The position numbers and the translations under genes are program-made. From assembly GCA_028707125.1 (NCBI GenBank), contig JAQTUX010000001.1, positions 775,950-839,949 on the forward strand: DNA of 64,000 nucleotides, in the 5' to 3' direction. The notes below the pieces were generated by a model. That model saw only the letters and a list, made by a program, of their open reading frames with translations, was not told where the DNA came from and ran no database searches. Shown piece by piece: positions 1 to 8,954 of the stretch. The stretch comes from Candidatus Omnitrophota bacterium. Its GTDB lineage: Bacteria > Omnitrophota > Gorgyraeia > Gygaellales > JAQTUX01. Positions within the stretch are counted from its first letter, which is position 1. Each line of letters starts with the position of its first letter.

Positions 1-1
1 T

Positions 2-1636
2 CAACCGTACCTTGAACTTTACGACTCCACCGGTAAAAAGATTGCGGATGCATATACTATGTATCCAGAATATGAGGGGCAGGTACTGTCTGCAACTATT
101 ACTGTTTCGGGGGAATTCGTACTTATAGTTAGCGACAAGGGTTTAAATAGCACAGGCACTTATGAGCTCGTTCTTCAGCGTGTCAACAATCCGGAGAATC
201 CAACCGGTATTAGATTTGGTCAAACAATACAAGGCAGTATCGACACAGGTTCAGATATTGATGTCTTTAGTTTTAACGCTTCAGCTAATGATGTGGTATA
301 TGTGTGTTATATGAAGACTTCAGCCGCTGGAGGTAGTTTCTGGCCGTATTTTGGATTATATGATTCTACAGGCACGCCTATAGCATGGAGTGATAGTAGC
401 GGAAAGTTTATTCATAAACTTTCCGCTACCGGCAGATTTTATCTTTTGGTTACTGATTATCGTCATTTCAGCAGCGGTACCTATGAATTTACTCTTCAGC
501 GTGTCAACAATCCGGTGAATGCTGTTTATCTTGATTTCGGACAAACTGTTTCCGGCGCAATATCTACATTGGCCGATATTGATGTCTACAGTTTTACTGC
601 CTCGGCCAATGATGTCGTGACTGTTCGTTTTGCCACAACCTCAACTACTTATGGGGCGTTAGAGCCAAATCTTGAACTCTACGATACAGCCGGTAATAAA
701 ATTCCAAACCTTAGTACCTATGCACGTTCAGGCTCTATTACCGGGAAATTGGATGCTTCAGGAATGTTTTATCTCTTGGTGACGGACATTTGGCAAAACG
801 GAACCGGCACGTATGAGCTCACTATCCAGCGTATCAACAATCCTGGGAATGTAAGAGACTTGAATTATAATTCCAGTGTTGAAGATACGATAGATTCTAC
901 GGGAATTAAGATGTATAGATTTACTGCTGCTGCCGGAGATGCGGTAACCCTGTATTCTCATATTAAGACATATACTTCGATTTTTGATTTATATTTAGGG
1001 ATATATGATGCCATAGGCGCGCTTCTTACTTCTTCTTCGGGGCGCCTTAAATATACCTTTACCACCGGAGGAACATTTTATCTTTTTGTCGGCAATTCTT
1101 ATCTAAAGGGCGGCGGCAGATATAAACTTATCTTATTAAGCGGCGATGTTCCCTATTCATCCATAGATTTGATTGATCCGCTGGTTTCTTTATCCAGGCC
1201 GCTGACAGGAGAAGCAATTGAGAGCGGTTCAACATATACTATCAGATGGCATTCTTCAGATAATGTAGGTATAAGTTTTCAGGAAATCAGATTATCTACG
1301 GATGGCGCAGTAACCTATCCTATCGTGATTGCCTCTGGTTTATCTGCCGACACCCAATCTTATAATTGGGCTGTTCCGGCAGATTTATCCACCACCAGAG
1401 CAAGGATAAAGATAGTCGTTCAAGACGCCGCAACCAACATGGGCGAGGACGCAAATCGAGACGATTTCTTGATACTTAACGCTGTTCTGCCGGCAGGCGC
1501 CGTAGATATTAATTATGAATATGACAACCTCCATCGTCTCACCAGCACAATCTCCACAGAGAAGCCGTCTTTGGGGTATGTTTATGATAGTCTGGGGAAT
1601 CGCACAGAATTAGATATAATTAGGGGGTCGCCCTGA
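2..1636 (+). CDS. Large surface/secreted protein, 3' part (PPC-type repeats, Ig-like domain, YD-repeat tail)
   Basis: The reading frame is already open at base 2, so the 5' end lies outside the window; the ATG at 59 is probably internal because the preceding codons encode the same repeat. One partial and three full repeats of about 110 residues follow. Each has an I-D-x-Y/F-S-F-T/N-A core, a LELYD-like strand and a YLLVTD strand, and they are joined by R-V/I-N-N-P linkers. This matches bacterial pre-peptidase C-terminal (PPC) beta domains. A Ser/Thr-rich Ig-like segment follows. The last 45 residues hold one and a half YD (RHS-type) repeats (YEYDNLHRLTS, YDSLGNRTELD) before an abrupt stop. 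The protein is likely exported and involved in adhesion or binding; no catalytic domain is visible. The short YD tail suggests a truncated or trimmed RHS protein. Confidence 0.8.
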   Translation, partial: QPYLELYDSTGKKIADAYTMYPEYEGQVLSATITVSGEFVLIVSDKGLNSTGTYELVLQRVNNPENPTGIRFGQTIQGSIDTGSDIDVFSFNASANDVVYVCYMKTSAAGGSFWPYFGLYDSTGTPIAWSDSSGKFIHKLSATGRFYLLVTDYRHFSSGTYEFTLQRVNNPVNAVYLDFGQTVSGAISTLADIDVYSFTASANDVVTVRFATTSTTYGALEPNLELYDTAGNKIPNLSTYARSGSITGKLDASGMFYLLVTDIWQNGTGTYELTIQRINNPGNVRDLNYNSSVEDTIDSTGIKMYRFTAAAGDAVTLYSHIKTYTSIFDLYLGIYDAIGALLTSSSGRLKYTFTTGGTFYLFVGNSYLKGGGRYKLILLSGDVPYSSIDLIDPLVSLSRPLTGEAIESGSTYTIRWHSSDNVGISFQEIRLSTDGAVTYPIVIASGLSADTQSYNWAVPADLSTTRARIKIVVQDAATNMGEDANRDDFLILNAVLPAGAVDINYEYDNLHRLTSTISTEKPSLGYVYDSLGNRTELDIIRGSP

Positions 1637-1639
1637 ATC

Positions 1640-1674
1640 CAATATTGAGCAATAAAAACGGGATATTGTTTTCT
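1640..1674 (+). terminator. Possible weak terminator
   Basis: CAATAT at 1640-1645 can pair with ATATTG at 1663-1668, and a T-rich run (TTTTCTCTT) follows. The stem is short and AT-rich, so this is tentative. It sits between the surface-protein stop and the next promoter, where a terminator would be expected. Confidence 0.3.
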
Positions 1675-1675
1675 C

Positions 1676-1704
1676 TTGACTTAAGATTATGGCTGTGTTA
1701 TAGT
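1676..1704 (+). promoter_or_regulatory. Sigma70-type promoter for the OmpA-like lipoprotein gene
   Basis: TTGACT (1676-1681), a 17-bp spacer and TATAGT (1699-1704). An AAGGAGG Shine-Dalgarno follows at 1731-1737, 6 bp before the ATG at 1744, giving a conventional leader of about 30 nt. Confidence 0.75.
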
Positions 1705-1743
1705 TAAAAATGAACTTTAATCAGCACAAGAAGGAGGCCAGGA

Positions 1744-2421
1744 ATGAGGTTTTTTAGAAAAGGCATGGAGCTCGGTATCGTATTCATAAGTATAATTACC
1801 CTTATGGGTTGCACTATAATATTACAAAAGGGCAGGCGTTCGGATGTTGAAAAAATAGAGCGGCTGGAAGACCAGTTGGACGAACTTGCCAAGATCCGTT
1901 CTTTACTGGAGGACCGGCTCAAGCAGGAGATCAAGGATAAACAGGTAAAACTTGAGATGGCGGAAAAGGGCCTGGTGATTACCTTTGTTGCCGATATATT
2001 GTTTGATTCCGGTAAGGCAAAACTTCGGCAGGAGTCATACCCCGTGCTTAATAAGGTGGCTACGGTATTAGAGGAGAACGTTCCGGAGAATAACATCGGC
2101 ATTGAAGGCCATACCGATAACCAACCGATAAAATATTCGGGCTGGAAATCCAACTGGGAACTTTCTACCGCGCGGGCTTTAAGCGTCCTGCATTTTCTTG
2201 TGGACGATAGAGGTATCCTCCCTGAAAGGGTATCCGCTATCGGTTATGGAGAATTCAATCCGGTTGCCTCTAACGATATCAAAGAAGGCAGGCAGGCAAA
2301 CAGGCGCGTAGAGATAGTCATCCTTCCAAAGGTTACGAAGGTCAGTGCCCCGGCAGCTAAATCCGGCGGCGCTAAGGCAAAACAGGAAGAGATGCTTGAG
2401 CCGCAGGAAAACCTGAAATAG
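1744..2421 (+). CDS. OmpA-family peptidoglycan-binding lipoprotein
   Basis: 225 residues. A short basic N-terminus and hydrophobic stretch lead to a lipobox L20-M-G-C23, so Cys23 should be lipidated after signal peptidase II cleavage. Residues about 34-70 are a charged coiled coil. Residues about 78-200 form an OmpA/MotB C-terminal domain: ILFDSGKAKL, IEGHTDNQPI, the NWELSTARA segment and QANRRVEI are family hallmarks of non-covalent peptidoglycan binding. Role inferred: tethering outer membrane and cell wall, as in Pal-like proteins; the coiled coil also resembles MotB-type envelope proteins. The tail is Lys/Ala-rich. It has its own promoter and is followed 20 bp later by a membrane coiled-coil gene, probably in the same transcript. 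Confidence 0.85.
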   Translation: MRFFRKGMELGIVFISIITLMGCTIILQKGRRSDVEKIERLEDQLDELAKIRSLLEDRLKQEIKDKQVKLEMAEKGLVITFVADILFDSGKAKLRQESYPVLNKVATVLEENVPENNIGIEGHTDNQPIKYSGWKSNWELSTARALSVLHFLVDDRGILPERVSAIGYGEFNPVASNDIKEGRQANRRVEIVILPKVTKVSAPAAKSGGAKAKQEEMLEPQENLK

Positions 2422-2441
2422 CCCTGACGCAATTCCGGGAG

Positions 2442-2837
2442 ATGAGAATGATGGAGGAAAGGACCAAAAACAGGGTTATCCTGACTTTAGGTATTATTGC
2501 GGTATTCTTGTTCATATTTATGTTGAGTACCTGTAATAGCAGCAGGGCCCAGAGGAATATAGCCCAGAGAGAAATGGCTGACAGGATACAGCTTGAAGAG
2601 AGCATGGATAAGCTGATGAAAGAAAAGGCCGCGCTTGAGGAAGAATTGCTTGCCAGGGAAGAAGCGCTTACGAAAGAGAAGAACGCGCACGGCAAGACCA
2701 TGGATGAGTTGAGCGGGCTGCGGGCATCGTATGAAAAGATAGGCCTGGAGCTGGAAAAGACAGTCCGGCTCAAAGAAGCGCTGGAAAATGATCTAAAAGA
2801 CGCGCTTATGAATAGTACGCGTTCAATGAAGAGATAA
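2442..2837 (+). CDS. Membrane-anchored coiled-coil protein, unknown function
   Basis: 131 residues, not recognised as a named family. Residues about 12-30 form one hydrophobic segment ending LSTC, which could be a signal anchor; LSTC fits a lipobox only weakly. From about residue 38 to the end the protein is almost all charged heptad-like helix rich in Glu, Lys and Leu, so a long coiled coil is predicted. It directly follows the OmpA-like lipoprotein gene and precedes a terminator, so it probably forms a two-gene envelope unit with it. An alternative start is Met4. Confidence 0.6.
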   Translation: MRMMEERTKNRVILTLGIIAVFLFIFMLSTCNSSRAQRNIAQREMADRIQLEESMDKLMKEKAALEEELLAREEALTKEKNAHGKTMDELSGLRASYEKIGLELEKTVRLKEALENDLKDALMNSTRSMKR

Positions 2838-2880
2838 AGAATAACTTTGACCAGAGGAAGATATGGCCTTTTGGTTTAAT

Positions 2881-2906
2881 GGGGGGAGATAGATTCCCCC
2901 TTTTTG
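2881..2906 (+). terminator. Rho-independent terminator
   Basis: GGGGG at 2881-2885 pairs with CCCCC at 2896-2900, extended by a G-T and an A-T pair, and is directly followed by TTTTTG. It ends the two-gene envelope unit before the long uppS operon. Confidence 0.75.
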
Positions 2907-2949
2907 TTAAGATGAAGGGCGGCAATTTAAGCCCCGCCTTTAATAAATC

Positions 2950-3687
2950 ATGAAAAGAGAAAATCTGGAATGGGCCGTAGAAAACAAGGGCCGCCTGCCG
3001 CGGCACATAGCCATAATAATGGATGGTAACGGCCGCTGGGCGAAGAATAGGGGCCTGCCGAGGAATGCCGGGCATAAGGCAGGTATAGACAGGATAAAGA
3101 CCACCTCTGAGGCCGCGGCAGAGTGCGGCATAAAGGCGCTTACCTTTTTCGCCTTTTCCACGGAAAACTGGAGCAGGCCCAAGAGTGAAGTAGGCGCGTT
3201 GATGAAAATGATGGAGCGCTATTTAAAAACCCAGCTTGGTTATCTGATGAAGAACAATGTGCGGTTCAGCGTCATCGGCAGGCGCGATCCTTTGCCGCCG
3301 GGCCTCATTGATACGATATCCCGCACGGTCAAAGCGACCCAGGGCAACAGCGGCATAATGGTGAACATCGCCCTGAATTACGGCTCGCGGGCGGAGATCG
3401 TGGATGCCGTAAAGAAGATCGCCAGGATGTATAAGATGGATAAACTTAAGGATGGGGATATAGATGAGGATACCGTAAGCAGTTTTCTTTATACCAAAGG
3501 CCTGCCGGATCCCGATCTTCTTATACGCACCAGCGGTGAAATGCGCATCAGCAATTTTCTCCTCTGGCAGCTTTCTTATGCCGAATTATATTTCACAGAG
3601 ACATATTGGCCTGATTTCGGCGAGGATGAGTTTACGCGGGCGCTGAAGGCGTTCAGCGGCAGGCAGAGGCGGTACGGAGGTGTATAA
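2950..3687 (+). CDS. uppS: Undecaprenyl diphosphate synthase (cis-prenyltransferase)
   Basis: 245 residues, normal family length. It adds isopentenyl units in cis to farnesyl diphosphate to make the C55 carrier for peptidoglycan and O-antigen precursors. MDGNGRW at 24-30 contains the catalytic Asp25. FFAFSTENWSRP and the late DPDLLIRTSGE...SNFLLWQ block are the other substrate-binding signatures. It is cytosolic. No Shine-Dalgarno is evident before the ATG, and I see no convincing promoter in the gap after the upstream terminator. It is the first gene of the tightly packed operon with cdsA, dxr, rseP and ispG, a common bacterial order. Confidence 0.95.
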   Translation: MKRENLEWAVENKGRLPRHIAIIMDGNGRWAKNRGLPRNAGHKAGIDRIKTTSEAAAECGIKALTFFAFSTENWSRPKSEVGALMKMMERYLKTQLGYLMKNNVRFSVIGRRDPLPPGLIDTISRTVKATQGNSGIMVNIALNYGSRAEIVDAVKKIARMYKMDKLKDGDIDEDTVSSFLYTKGLPDPDLLIRTSGEMRISNFLLWQLSYAELYFTETYWPDFGEDEFTRALKAFSGRQRRYGGV

Positions 3688-4484
3688 TGTTGTTATATAG
3701 GATCATCAGCGCGGCGGTCCTTATTTCCCTGGTATGCCTGGCTATAATATTTGACCGCGTCTATGTTTCGGTCGTTACTATCCTGATCGCCCTTGGGCTG
3801 TATGAGTTCTTTGCTATGGTGGAGCGCAAGGGCATCAGCATCTACAAGTATTTCGGTATAGCCATAGGCATTGCCATACCGCTCTCCATTTATTTCAAGT
3901 TTGAGTTGACCAAAAGCTGGGAACTCTTGTTCACAGTGCTGGCGTTGATCATCCTGATCATCCTGCAGCTTACCCGCAAGGACCACTCTCAGGCAGTGCA
4001 GGGTATCTCTGTCACACTCTTCGGCATAATTTACGTGGCGTGGTTCTTCAGCTTTCTCATAAAGCTTAGATACCTGCCTGACGGAGGCAACCTTGTCGCC
4101 AGCATTCTTTTGATCACAAAGGGCTCCGACATAGGCGCCTATCTTGTGGGTGTGCGCTGGGGCAGGGTGCCCCTGATCGCGCGCATAAGCCCCAAGAAGT
4201 CAGTAGAGGGGGCGTTGGGAGGGCTGATCTTCAGCATACTCTGCGGCATGGCCAGCAGGATATTTATCCCTTTTTCGTATCTGCACCTCGCGATTATGGG
4301 GGCAAGTTTCGGGGTCATCGCCCAGTTAGGGGACCTTTCCGAGTCTCTTTTCAAAAGGGACTGTCAGGTGAAGGATTCAGGAAGGCTCATCCCGGGTATG
4401 GGCGGCGTCCTGGATGTGATCGACAGTTTACTTTTTACGGTACCGGTGTTTTATTTTTATATGAGCGTAATTATGAAGCAATGA
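3687..4484 (+). CDS. cdsA: Phosphatidate cytidylyltransferase
   Basis: 265 residues, polytopic membrane protein. It makes CDP-diacylglycerol from CTP and phosphatidic acid, the branch point of phospholipid synthesis. The start ATG shares one base with the uppS stop. Several hydrophobic helices fill residues 1-130. The catalytic C-terminal signature is present: GSDIGAYLVG, SPKKSVEGALGG, then SLFKRDCQVKDSG and PGMGGVLDVIDS. The last block has Met and Val where the family signature usually has His and Arg; I take this as a lineage variant rather than inactivation because every other signature residue is kept. Confidence 0.93.
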   Translation: MLLYRIISAAVLISLVCLAIIFDRVYVSVVTILIALGLYEFFAMVERKGISIYKYFGIAIGIAIPLSIYFKFELTKSWELLFTVLALIILIILQLTRKDHSQAVQGISVTLFGIIYVAWFFSFLIKLRYLPDGGNLVASILLITKGSDIGAYLVGVRWGRVPLIARISPKKSVEGALGGLIFSILCGMASRIFIPFSYLHLAIMGASFGVIAQLGDLSESLFKRDCQVKDSGRLIPGMGGVLDVIDSLLFTVPVFYFYMSVIMKQ

Positions 4485-5626
4485 AAAAGATAGCAATTCT
4501 CGGTTCAACAGGTTCTATAGGCAGGAATACGCTCGCGGTAATATCGCGGTTCCCCCGCCATTTCAAGGTCGTGGGTTTAAGCGCCAACAGCAGCATAAGC
4601 GCCCTTATCAGTCAGGCGCGCAGATTCAGACCTAGGTCCCTGTGCGTCGGAGATCCGAGGTCCGCCTCAAGGATCAAGAGGGAGCTCGGCGGGACCGTAA
4701 AGGTATTTTCCGGCGCTTCCGGTTTAAGGGAACTGGCCTCTCAGGTTGAGGCGGACATGATCGTCCTTGCCATAAGCGGTTCGGCTGCTGCCCTGCCTTT
4801 GCTTGAAGCGGTGCGAAGAGGCAGAAGCGTGGCGCTGGCAAATAAAGAATCTCTGGTCATGGCGGGCGAAATCATAATGAGGGAGACGCAGAGATATAAC
4901 GCTCAAATCCTGCCTATTGACAGCGAGCAGAGCGCGATCTGGCAGTGCCTCGCGGGTAACTGCAGGAAGTCGTTGAGCAGGATATACATTACCGCCTCGG
5001 GCGGCCCGTTGCGTAAGATGCCGGCGAGCAGTTTTAAAGGCCTTACCGCCGATGTAATACTCAAGCACCCCAAATGGAAGATGGGCAGTAAGATCAGCGT
5101 TGATTCCGCTACTTTGATGAATAAGGGATTTGAGGTGATAGAGGCGCGCTGGCTTTTCAACATCGGCGCGGAGAATATCAAAGTGCTTATACACCCGGAG
5201 GTGGTCATTCATTCTATGTGCGAATTCCGCGACGGCTCCATAATAGCGCAGATGGCTTCCTGCGATATGAAGCTGCCGATACAGTACGCGCTTAGTTTCC
5301 CGCGGCGGCTTCAAAGCATAGTAAGGCCGGTTGATTTTCTGAAAATAAGGAATCTGACATTTTTAAAACCGGACACAGGCACATTCCCCTGCCTTAATCT
5401 TGCTTACGAGGCGGACAGGGAAGGCGGGCTGGCGCCTTGCGTGCTTAACGCCTCAAATGAAGAGGCGGTGAACGCGTTCTTATCCGGCCGTATCAGTTTT
5501 GACAGGATACCTTATATCGTGGAAAAGGCGCTCTCCAGGAAACATAATAAGAAAGGCCCGGATCTGAAAGAGATACTGGACGCGGATGACTGGGCGAGAA
5601 ATGAGGCAAGGAGGTTGATGAGTTGA
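4481..5626 (+). CDS. dxr: 1-deoxy-D-xylulose 5-phosphate reductoisomerase
   Basis: 381 residues, full length. Converts DXP to 2-C-methyl-erythritol 4-phosphate with NADPH in the MEP isoprenoid route. GSTGSIG at 8-14 is the NADPH-binding loop; ANKESLVMAG, LPIDSEQSAIWQ and the KMGSKISVDSATLMNKG block carry metal and substrate ligands. The start overlaps cdsA by 4 bp (ATGA). Together with ispG three genes downstream and uppS upstream it makes this operon an isoprenoid-to-lipid-carrier unit. Confidence 0.96.
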   Translation: MKKIAILGSTGSIGRNTLAVISRFPRHFKVVGLSANSSISALISQARRFRPRSLCVGDPRSASRIKRELGGTVKVFSGASGLRELASQVEADMIVLAISGSAAALPLLEAVRRGRSVALANKESLVMAGEIIMRETQRYNAQILPIDSEQSAIWQCLAGNCRKSLSRIYITASGGPLRKMPASSFKGLTADVILKHPKWKMGSKISVDSATLMNKGFEVIEARWLFNIGAENIKVLIHPEVVIHSMCEFRDGSIIAQMASCDMKLPIQYALSFPRRLQSIVRPVDFLKIRNLTFLKPDTGTFPCLNLAYEADREGGLAPCVLNASNEEAVNAFLSGRISFDRIPYIVEKALSRKHNKKGPDLKEILDADDWARNEARRLMS

Positions 5627-6699
5627 GTCTGCTTATCTTTTTGGCGGTATTAAGCATATTGGTCATTATACACGAATTCGGCCATTTCATAATGGCAAGG
5701 AAATCCGGCGTGAAGGTGGAAGAGTTTTCCGTAGGTTTCGGAAAGAAATTATTTTCTCTTAAAAAGAAAGAGACCGAGTATTCTCTGCGCCTTGTTCCGC
5801 TTGGGGGATTCGTAAGGCTTGCCGGGGATGACCCCGAACAATGCAAAGGGGCGGATTACGAATTCCTTTCAAAGGGCGTGCTTACGCGCGCAAAGATCAT
5901 ATTTATGGGGCCGCTCCTCAATTACATTCTGGCATTGGTCCTTTTCTGGGCCATATTCATTATCGGCTACCCCACGCTCACTTCAAAAGTGGGCGGGTTC
6001 CTGGATGGTTTTCCCGCGGCCGCCTCAGGCATTGAGAAAGGCGATGTGATAACCGCCATTGACGGGTTTACGGTCGCGAATTGGGAAGATATGCAGTCCA
6101 TTATAAGGAAGGCAAAATCCGATCATATTAACGTCACTTTGGAAAGGGGCGGCGAGCCGTTGACCAAAAAGGTGGTGCTGAAAAAGGAGACCGTTGAGGA
6201 TCTAACCGGCCGTAAGCGCGAGATCAGGCTTATGGGCATATTGCCTTCCGAAGATATTGTGTATGTTAAGAGCGGTTTTTTAGGGTCATTTTTACGCGCG
6301 GCAGAGACATTGCTGGCGCTTACCAGTATGACTTATCAGGCGCTCTGGCGCATGATCACCGGAGGCCTTTCCGTGCGCGAGTCGGTTACGGGGCCGCTGG
6401 GGATGTTCTATATAACCAGCAAAGCGGCAAGCGCGGGCATCTCCGCGCTCCTGCATGTTATGGCGGTAATAAGCATGAGTTTGGGGATATTCAACCTTCT
6501 GCCGTTTCCGGTGCTTGACGGCGGCCACATAACACTTCTTCTGGTTGAGAAGATCAAGGGCTCAAGGATAAGCTCTAAAGTCAATAAGATGATAAACGAT
6601 ATCGGATTCACCTTGATCATATCCCTGGCCATACTGGTATTTATAAACGATATCATAAAGTTTCAAGTCGCGGAGAAGTTAGGCGGATTTTTTAAATAA
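5623..6699 (+). CDS. rseP: Site-2 intramembrane zinc metalloprotease (RseP/RasP family)
   Basis: 358 residues. It starts at TTG 5623, overlapping the dxr stop by 4 bp; this start places the zinc-binding HEFGH at residues 17-21 in the first membrane helix, as usual. A single PDZ domain spans roughly residues 110-195, and the second catalytic motif FNLLPFPVLDGGH lies in a late helix. The family cleaves single-pass anti-sigma factors and leftover signal peptides within the inner membrane. E. coli RseP has two PDZ domains; this one has one, like Gram-positive RasP. Linkage to dxr and cdsA is widely conserved. Confidence 0.92.
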   Translation: MSLLIFLAVLSILVIIHEFGHFIMARKSGVKVEEFSVGFGKKLFSLKKKETEYSLRLVPLGGFVRLAGDDPEQCKGADYEFLSKGVLTRAKIIFMGPLLNYILALVLFWAIFIIGYPTLTSKVGGFLDGFPAAASGIEKGDVITAIDGFTVANWEDMQSIIRKAKSDHINVTLERGGEPLTKKVVLKKETVEDLTGRKREIRLMGILPSEDIVYVKSGFLGSFLRAAETLLALTSMTYQALWRMITGGLSVRESVTGPLGMFYITSKAASAGISALLHVMAVISMSLGIFNLLPFPVLDGGHITLLLVEKIKGSRISSKVNKMINDIGFTLIISLAILVFINDIIKFQVAEKLGGFFK

Positions 6700-6711
6700 G
6701 GTTGAGGCGGT

Positions 6712-7767
6712 ATGCGGATCAAACGGCGTAAAAGCAGTGTGGTTAAGATAGGCAGCGTCAGCATAGGCGGCAGCCATCCCGTCCTTATACAGTCCATGGC
6801 TAAGGCCCGGACGAGCGACGTCCAGGGTGTACTTAAGCAGATAGAAGGCATGGCGCGCCTGGGATGCTCTACCGTGCGCGTTGCCGTAAAAGACAATGCC
6901 GATGCCGCGGCCATAAAAAGGATAAAGGGGCAGGCAAAGGTCAATCTTATTGCCGATATCCACTTTCATTATAAGCTGGCCCTGTTGTCGTTAGAGAACG
7001 GCGCGGATAAAATACGGTTAAATCCGGGCAATATTTATAAACGGGATGAAGTAGGAGAGGTTGTCCGGCTTGCCAAAGACAGGAAAGTCCCGATAAGGGT
7101 AGGTTTGAACTCCGGTTCAGTGGCCAGGGTTAAGTCGGACAGAAGTATCTCTGATTCTATGGTGAAGGCCGCGCTTAAATATATACGGCTTATTAATTCT
7201 TTCGGATTTGACGAGATAGTGGTGTCGTTGAAGGCGTCCAGCGTGATGGAGACCGTGGCTGCCTACAGGATGATCGCGCCTGTTTGCGGCTATCCGCTTC
7301 ATCTGGGCGTGACTGCTTCGGGCCTGCCGCGGGACGGCGCCGTAAAATCGGCCCTGGGAATCGGGGTATTGCTATCCGAGGGAATAGGTGATACAATACG
7401 TGTGTCTTTGACCGCCGCTCCCGAAGAGGAGATCGCCCTGTCGCAGCGTATTCTGCAGGCGTTAGGGATGCAAGAGAGAAGAGTGGAGGTAATAAGCTGT
7501 CCCACTTGCGGCAGGTGTTCAGTAGACCTTGCTGAGATCGTAGGGCGGGTAGAAAAAGGGCTTGCTGATTTGAGACAGGCGGTAGGAGGCAGGCACAGCA
7601 AGGTTGCCGTGATGGGATGCGTTGTGAACGGCCCGGGCGAAGCAAAACAGGCAGACATCGGGATCGCCTTCGGCGCGGACTCGGCAATGCTTTTTGAAAA
7701 GGGGAAGTTTGTGAAGAAGGTGTCAAAGCAGGAATGTGTTAAAGAATTATTGAAGAGGGTTCAGTAA
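6712..7767 (+). CDS. ispG: 4-hydroxy-3-methylbut-2-enyl diphosphate synthase (GcpE)
   Basis: 351 residues, the two-domain bacterial form without the plant insert. It reduces MEcPP to HMBPP in the MEP pathway with a [4Fe-4S] cluster. Cys263, Cys266 and Cys303 in SCPTCGRC and VMGCVVNGPGE, with Glu310, match the Cys3-Glu cluster ligand set. The N-terminal part is a TIM barrel (HPVLIQSMAKA, IADIHFHYKLA, KIRLNPGNI). Start ATG with GAGG just upstream, 12 bp after rseP. The cluster is oxygen-sensitive and needs ferredoxin or flavodoxin electrons, in keeping with an anaerobe. Confidence 0.96.
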   Translation: MRIKRRKSSVVKIGSVSIGGSHPVLIQSMAKARTSDVQGVLKQIEGMARLGCSTVRVAVKDNADAAAIKRIKGQAKVNLIADIHFHYKLALLSLENGADKIRLNPGNIYKRDEVGEVVRLAKDRKVPIRVGLNSGSVARVKSDRSISDSMVKAALKYIRLINSFGFDEIVVSLKASSVMETVAAYRMIAPVCGYPLHLGVTASGLPRDGAVKSALGIGVLLSEGIGDTIRVSLTAAPEEEIALSQRILQALGMQERRVEVISCPTCGRCSVDLAEIVGRVEKGLADLRQAVGGRHSKVAVMGCVVNGPGEAKQADIGIAFGADSAMLFEKGKFVKKVSKQECVKELLKRVQ

Positions 7768-7769
7768 AT

Positions 7770-8954
7770 ATGTTATGGTCAAAGTCATTCATACCTACGC
7801 TCAAAGAGGCGCCTAAGGAGGCGGAATCAGAGAGCCATAAGCTTATGCTGCGCGCGGGACTGGTGCGCATGCTTATGGGAGGGGTTTATTCCTATCTTCC
7901 TTTGGGGTTAAGATGCCTCAATAATATTGAGAATATTATCAGGCAGGAGATGAACGCCGCCGGCTCGCAGGAGCTGCTTCTTCCCGTGCTGCAGCCCCTT
8001 GAGCTATGGCTCAAGACAGGCAGAGACAAAACAATAGGCGATGTGATGTTCCGGATCACCGACAGGCGCGGGAGAAAGGTGTCGTTAGGGCCTACGCACG
8101 AAGAAGTCATTACCGAGGTAGCCAGGGGGTTTGTTTCTTCTTATAAACAGCTGCCCTTTATACTCTATCAGATACAGACGAAATTCAGGGACGAGATACG
8201 GCCGCGGTTCGGGCTGGTGAGGTGTTGTGAGTTTATTATGAAGGATGCCTATAGTTTTGACAGGGATGAGGCGGGGCTGGACAGGAATTACAAATTGATG
8301 CTGGCCGCGTATAAGAATATCTTCAAGAGGTGCGGGCTCAACTTTATTACAACTGAGGCAGACACCGGAGTTATGGGGGGCAGCGAGTCGCATGAATTCA
8401 TGGTGCCGGCTGAAAGCGGAGAAGACGTGGTGGAGGGGAAGAACGCCTTAGAGGTGGGGCACATCTTTAAGTTGGGCACAAAATATTCAGAGGCCATAGG
8501 CGCGCATTTCCTTGATGAGGACGGGAAGAGCAAGCCCATCGTGATGGGCTGTTACGGCATCGGCGTATCGCGCATGATTTCCGCCATACTTGAGCAGAAC
8601 CACGATAAGGACGGGATCGTCTGGCCGGATGAAGTGGCGCCTTTTAAGGCGTTGATCGTAGCGGTTGACGCTACCGACAGCGCCATTATGAAATTCTGCG
8701 GCTCTCTTTACGAAGGACTGGGCAGAGAGGGGATAGAATGCCTTTTCGATGACAGGGATGAGCGCGCAGGCGTTAAGTTCAAGGACGCCGACCTCATCGG
8801 CATACCGCTTTCGGTTATCGTGGGAAAGAGTTACAAGGAAAGCGGCAAGGTGGATATCAAGGACAGGCGCAGCCATAAAAGCATAAGCGTGGCGGATAAA
8901 GAGGCGGCTAATCGCGTCAGGGAGATCTTGGATGGAAAGAGCGGAATTACTTAA
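7770..8954 (+). CDS. proS: Prolyl-tRNA synthetase lacking the editing (INS) domain
   Basis: 394 residues against about 570 in E. coli. It charges tRNA-Pro. Class II motifs are intact: the motif 2 region QTKFRDEIRPRFG...EFIMKDAYSFD and motif 3 MGCYGIGVSRM, followed by the anticodon-binding domain (FDDRDERAGVKFKDADLIGIP). Where E. coli carries the roughly 180-residue INS domain that deacylates Ala-tRNA-Pro, this protein passes in about 10 residues from ESGEDVVEG to LEVGHIFKLGTKYSE. Cis-editing should therefore be absent. It follows ispG by 2 bp with no clear Shine-Dalgarno, and its 3' end overlaps rimP by 23 bp. Confidence 0.94.
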   Translation: MLWSKSFIPTLKEAPKEAESESHKLMLRAGLVRMLMGGVYSYLPLGLRCLNNIENIIRQEMNAAGSQELLLPVLQPLELWLKTGRDKTIGDVMFRITDRRGRKVSLGPTHEEVITEVARGFVSSYKQLPFILYQIQTKFRDEIRPRFGLVRCCEFIMKDAYSFDRDEAGLDRNYKLMLAAYKNIFKRCGLNFITTEADTGVMGGSESHEFMVPAESGEDVVEGKNALEVGHIFKLGTKYSEAIGAHFLDEDGKSKPIVMGCYGIGVSRMISAILEQNHDKDGIVWPDEVAPFKALIVAVDATDSAIMKFCGSLYEGLGREGIECLFDDRDERAGVKFKDADLIGIPLSVIVGKSYKESGKVDIKDRRSHKSISVADKEAANRVREILDGKSGIT

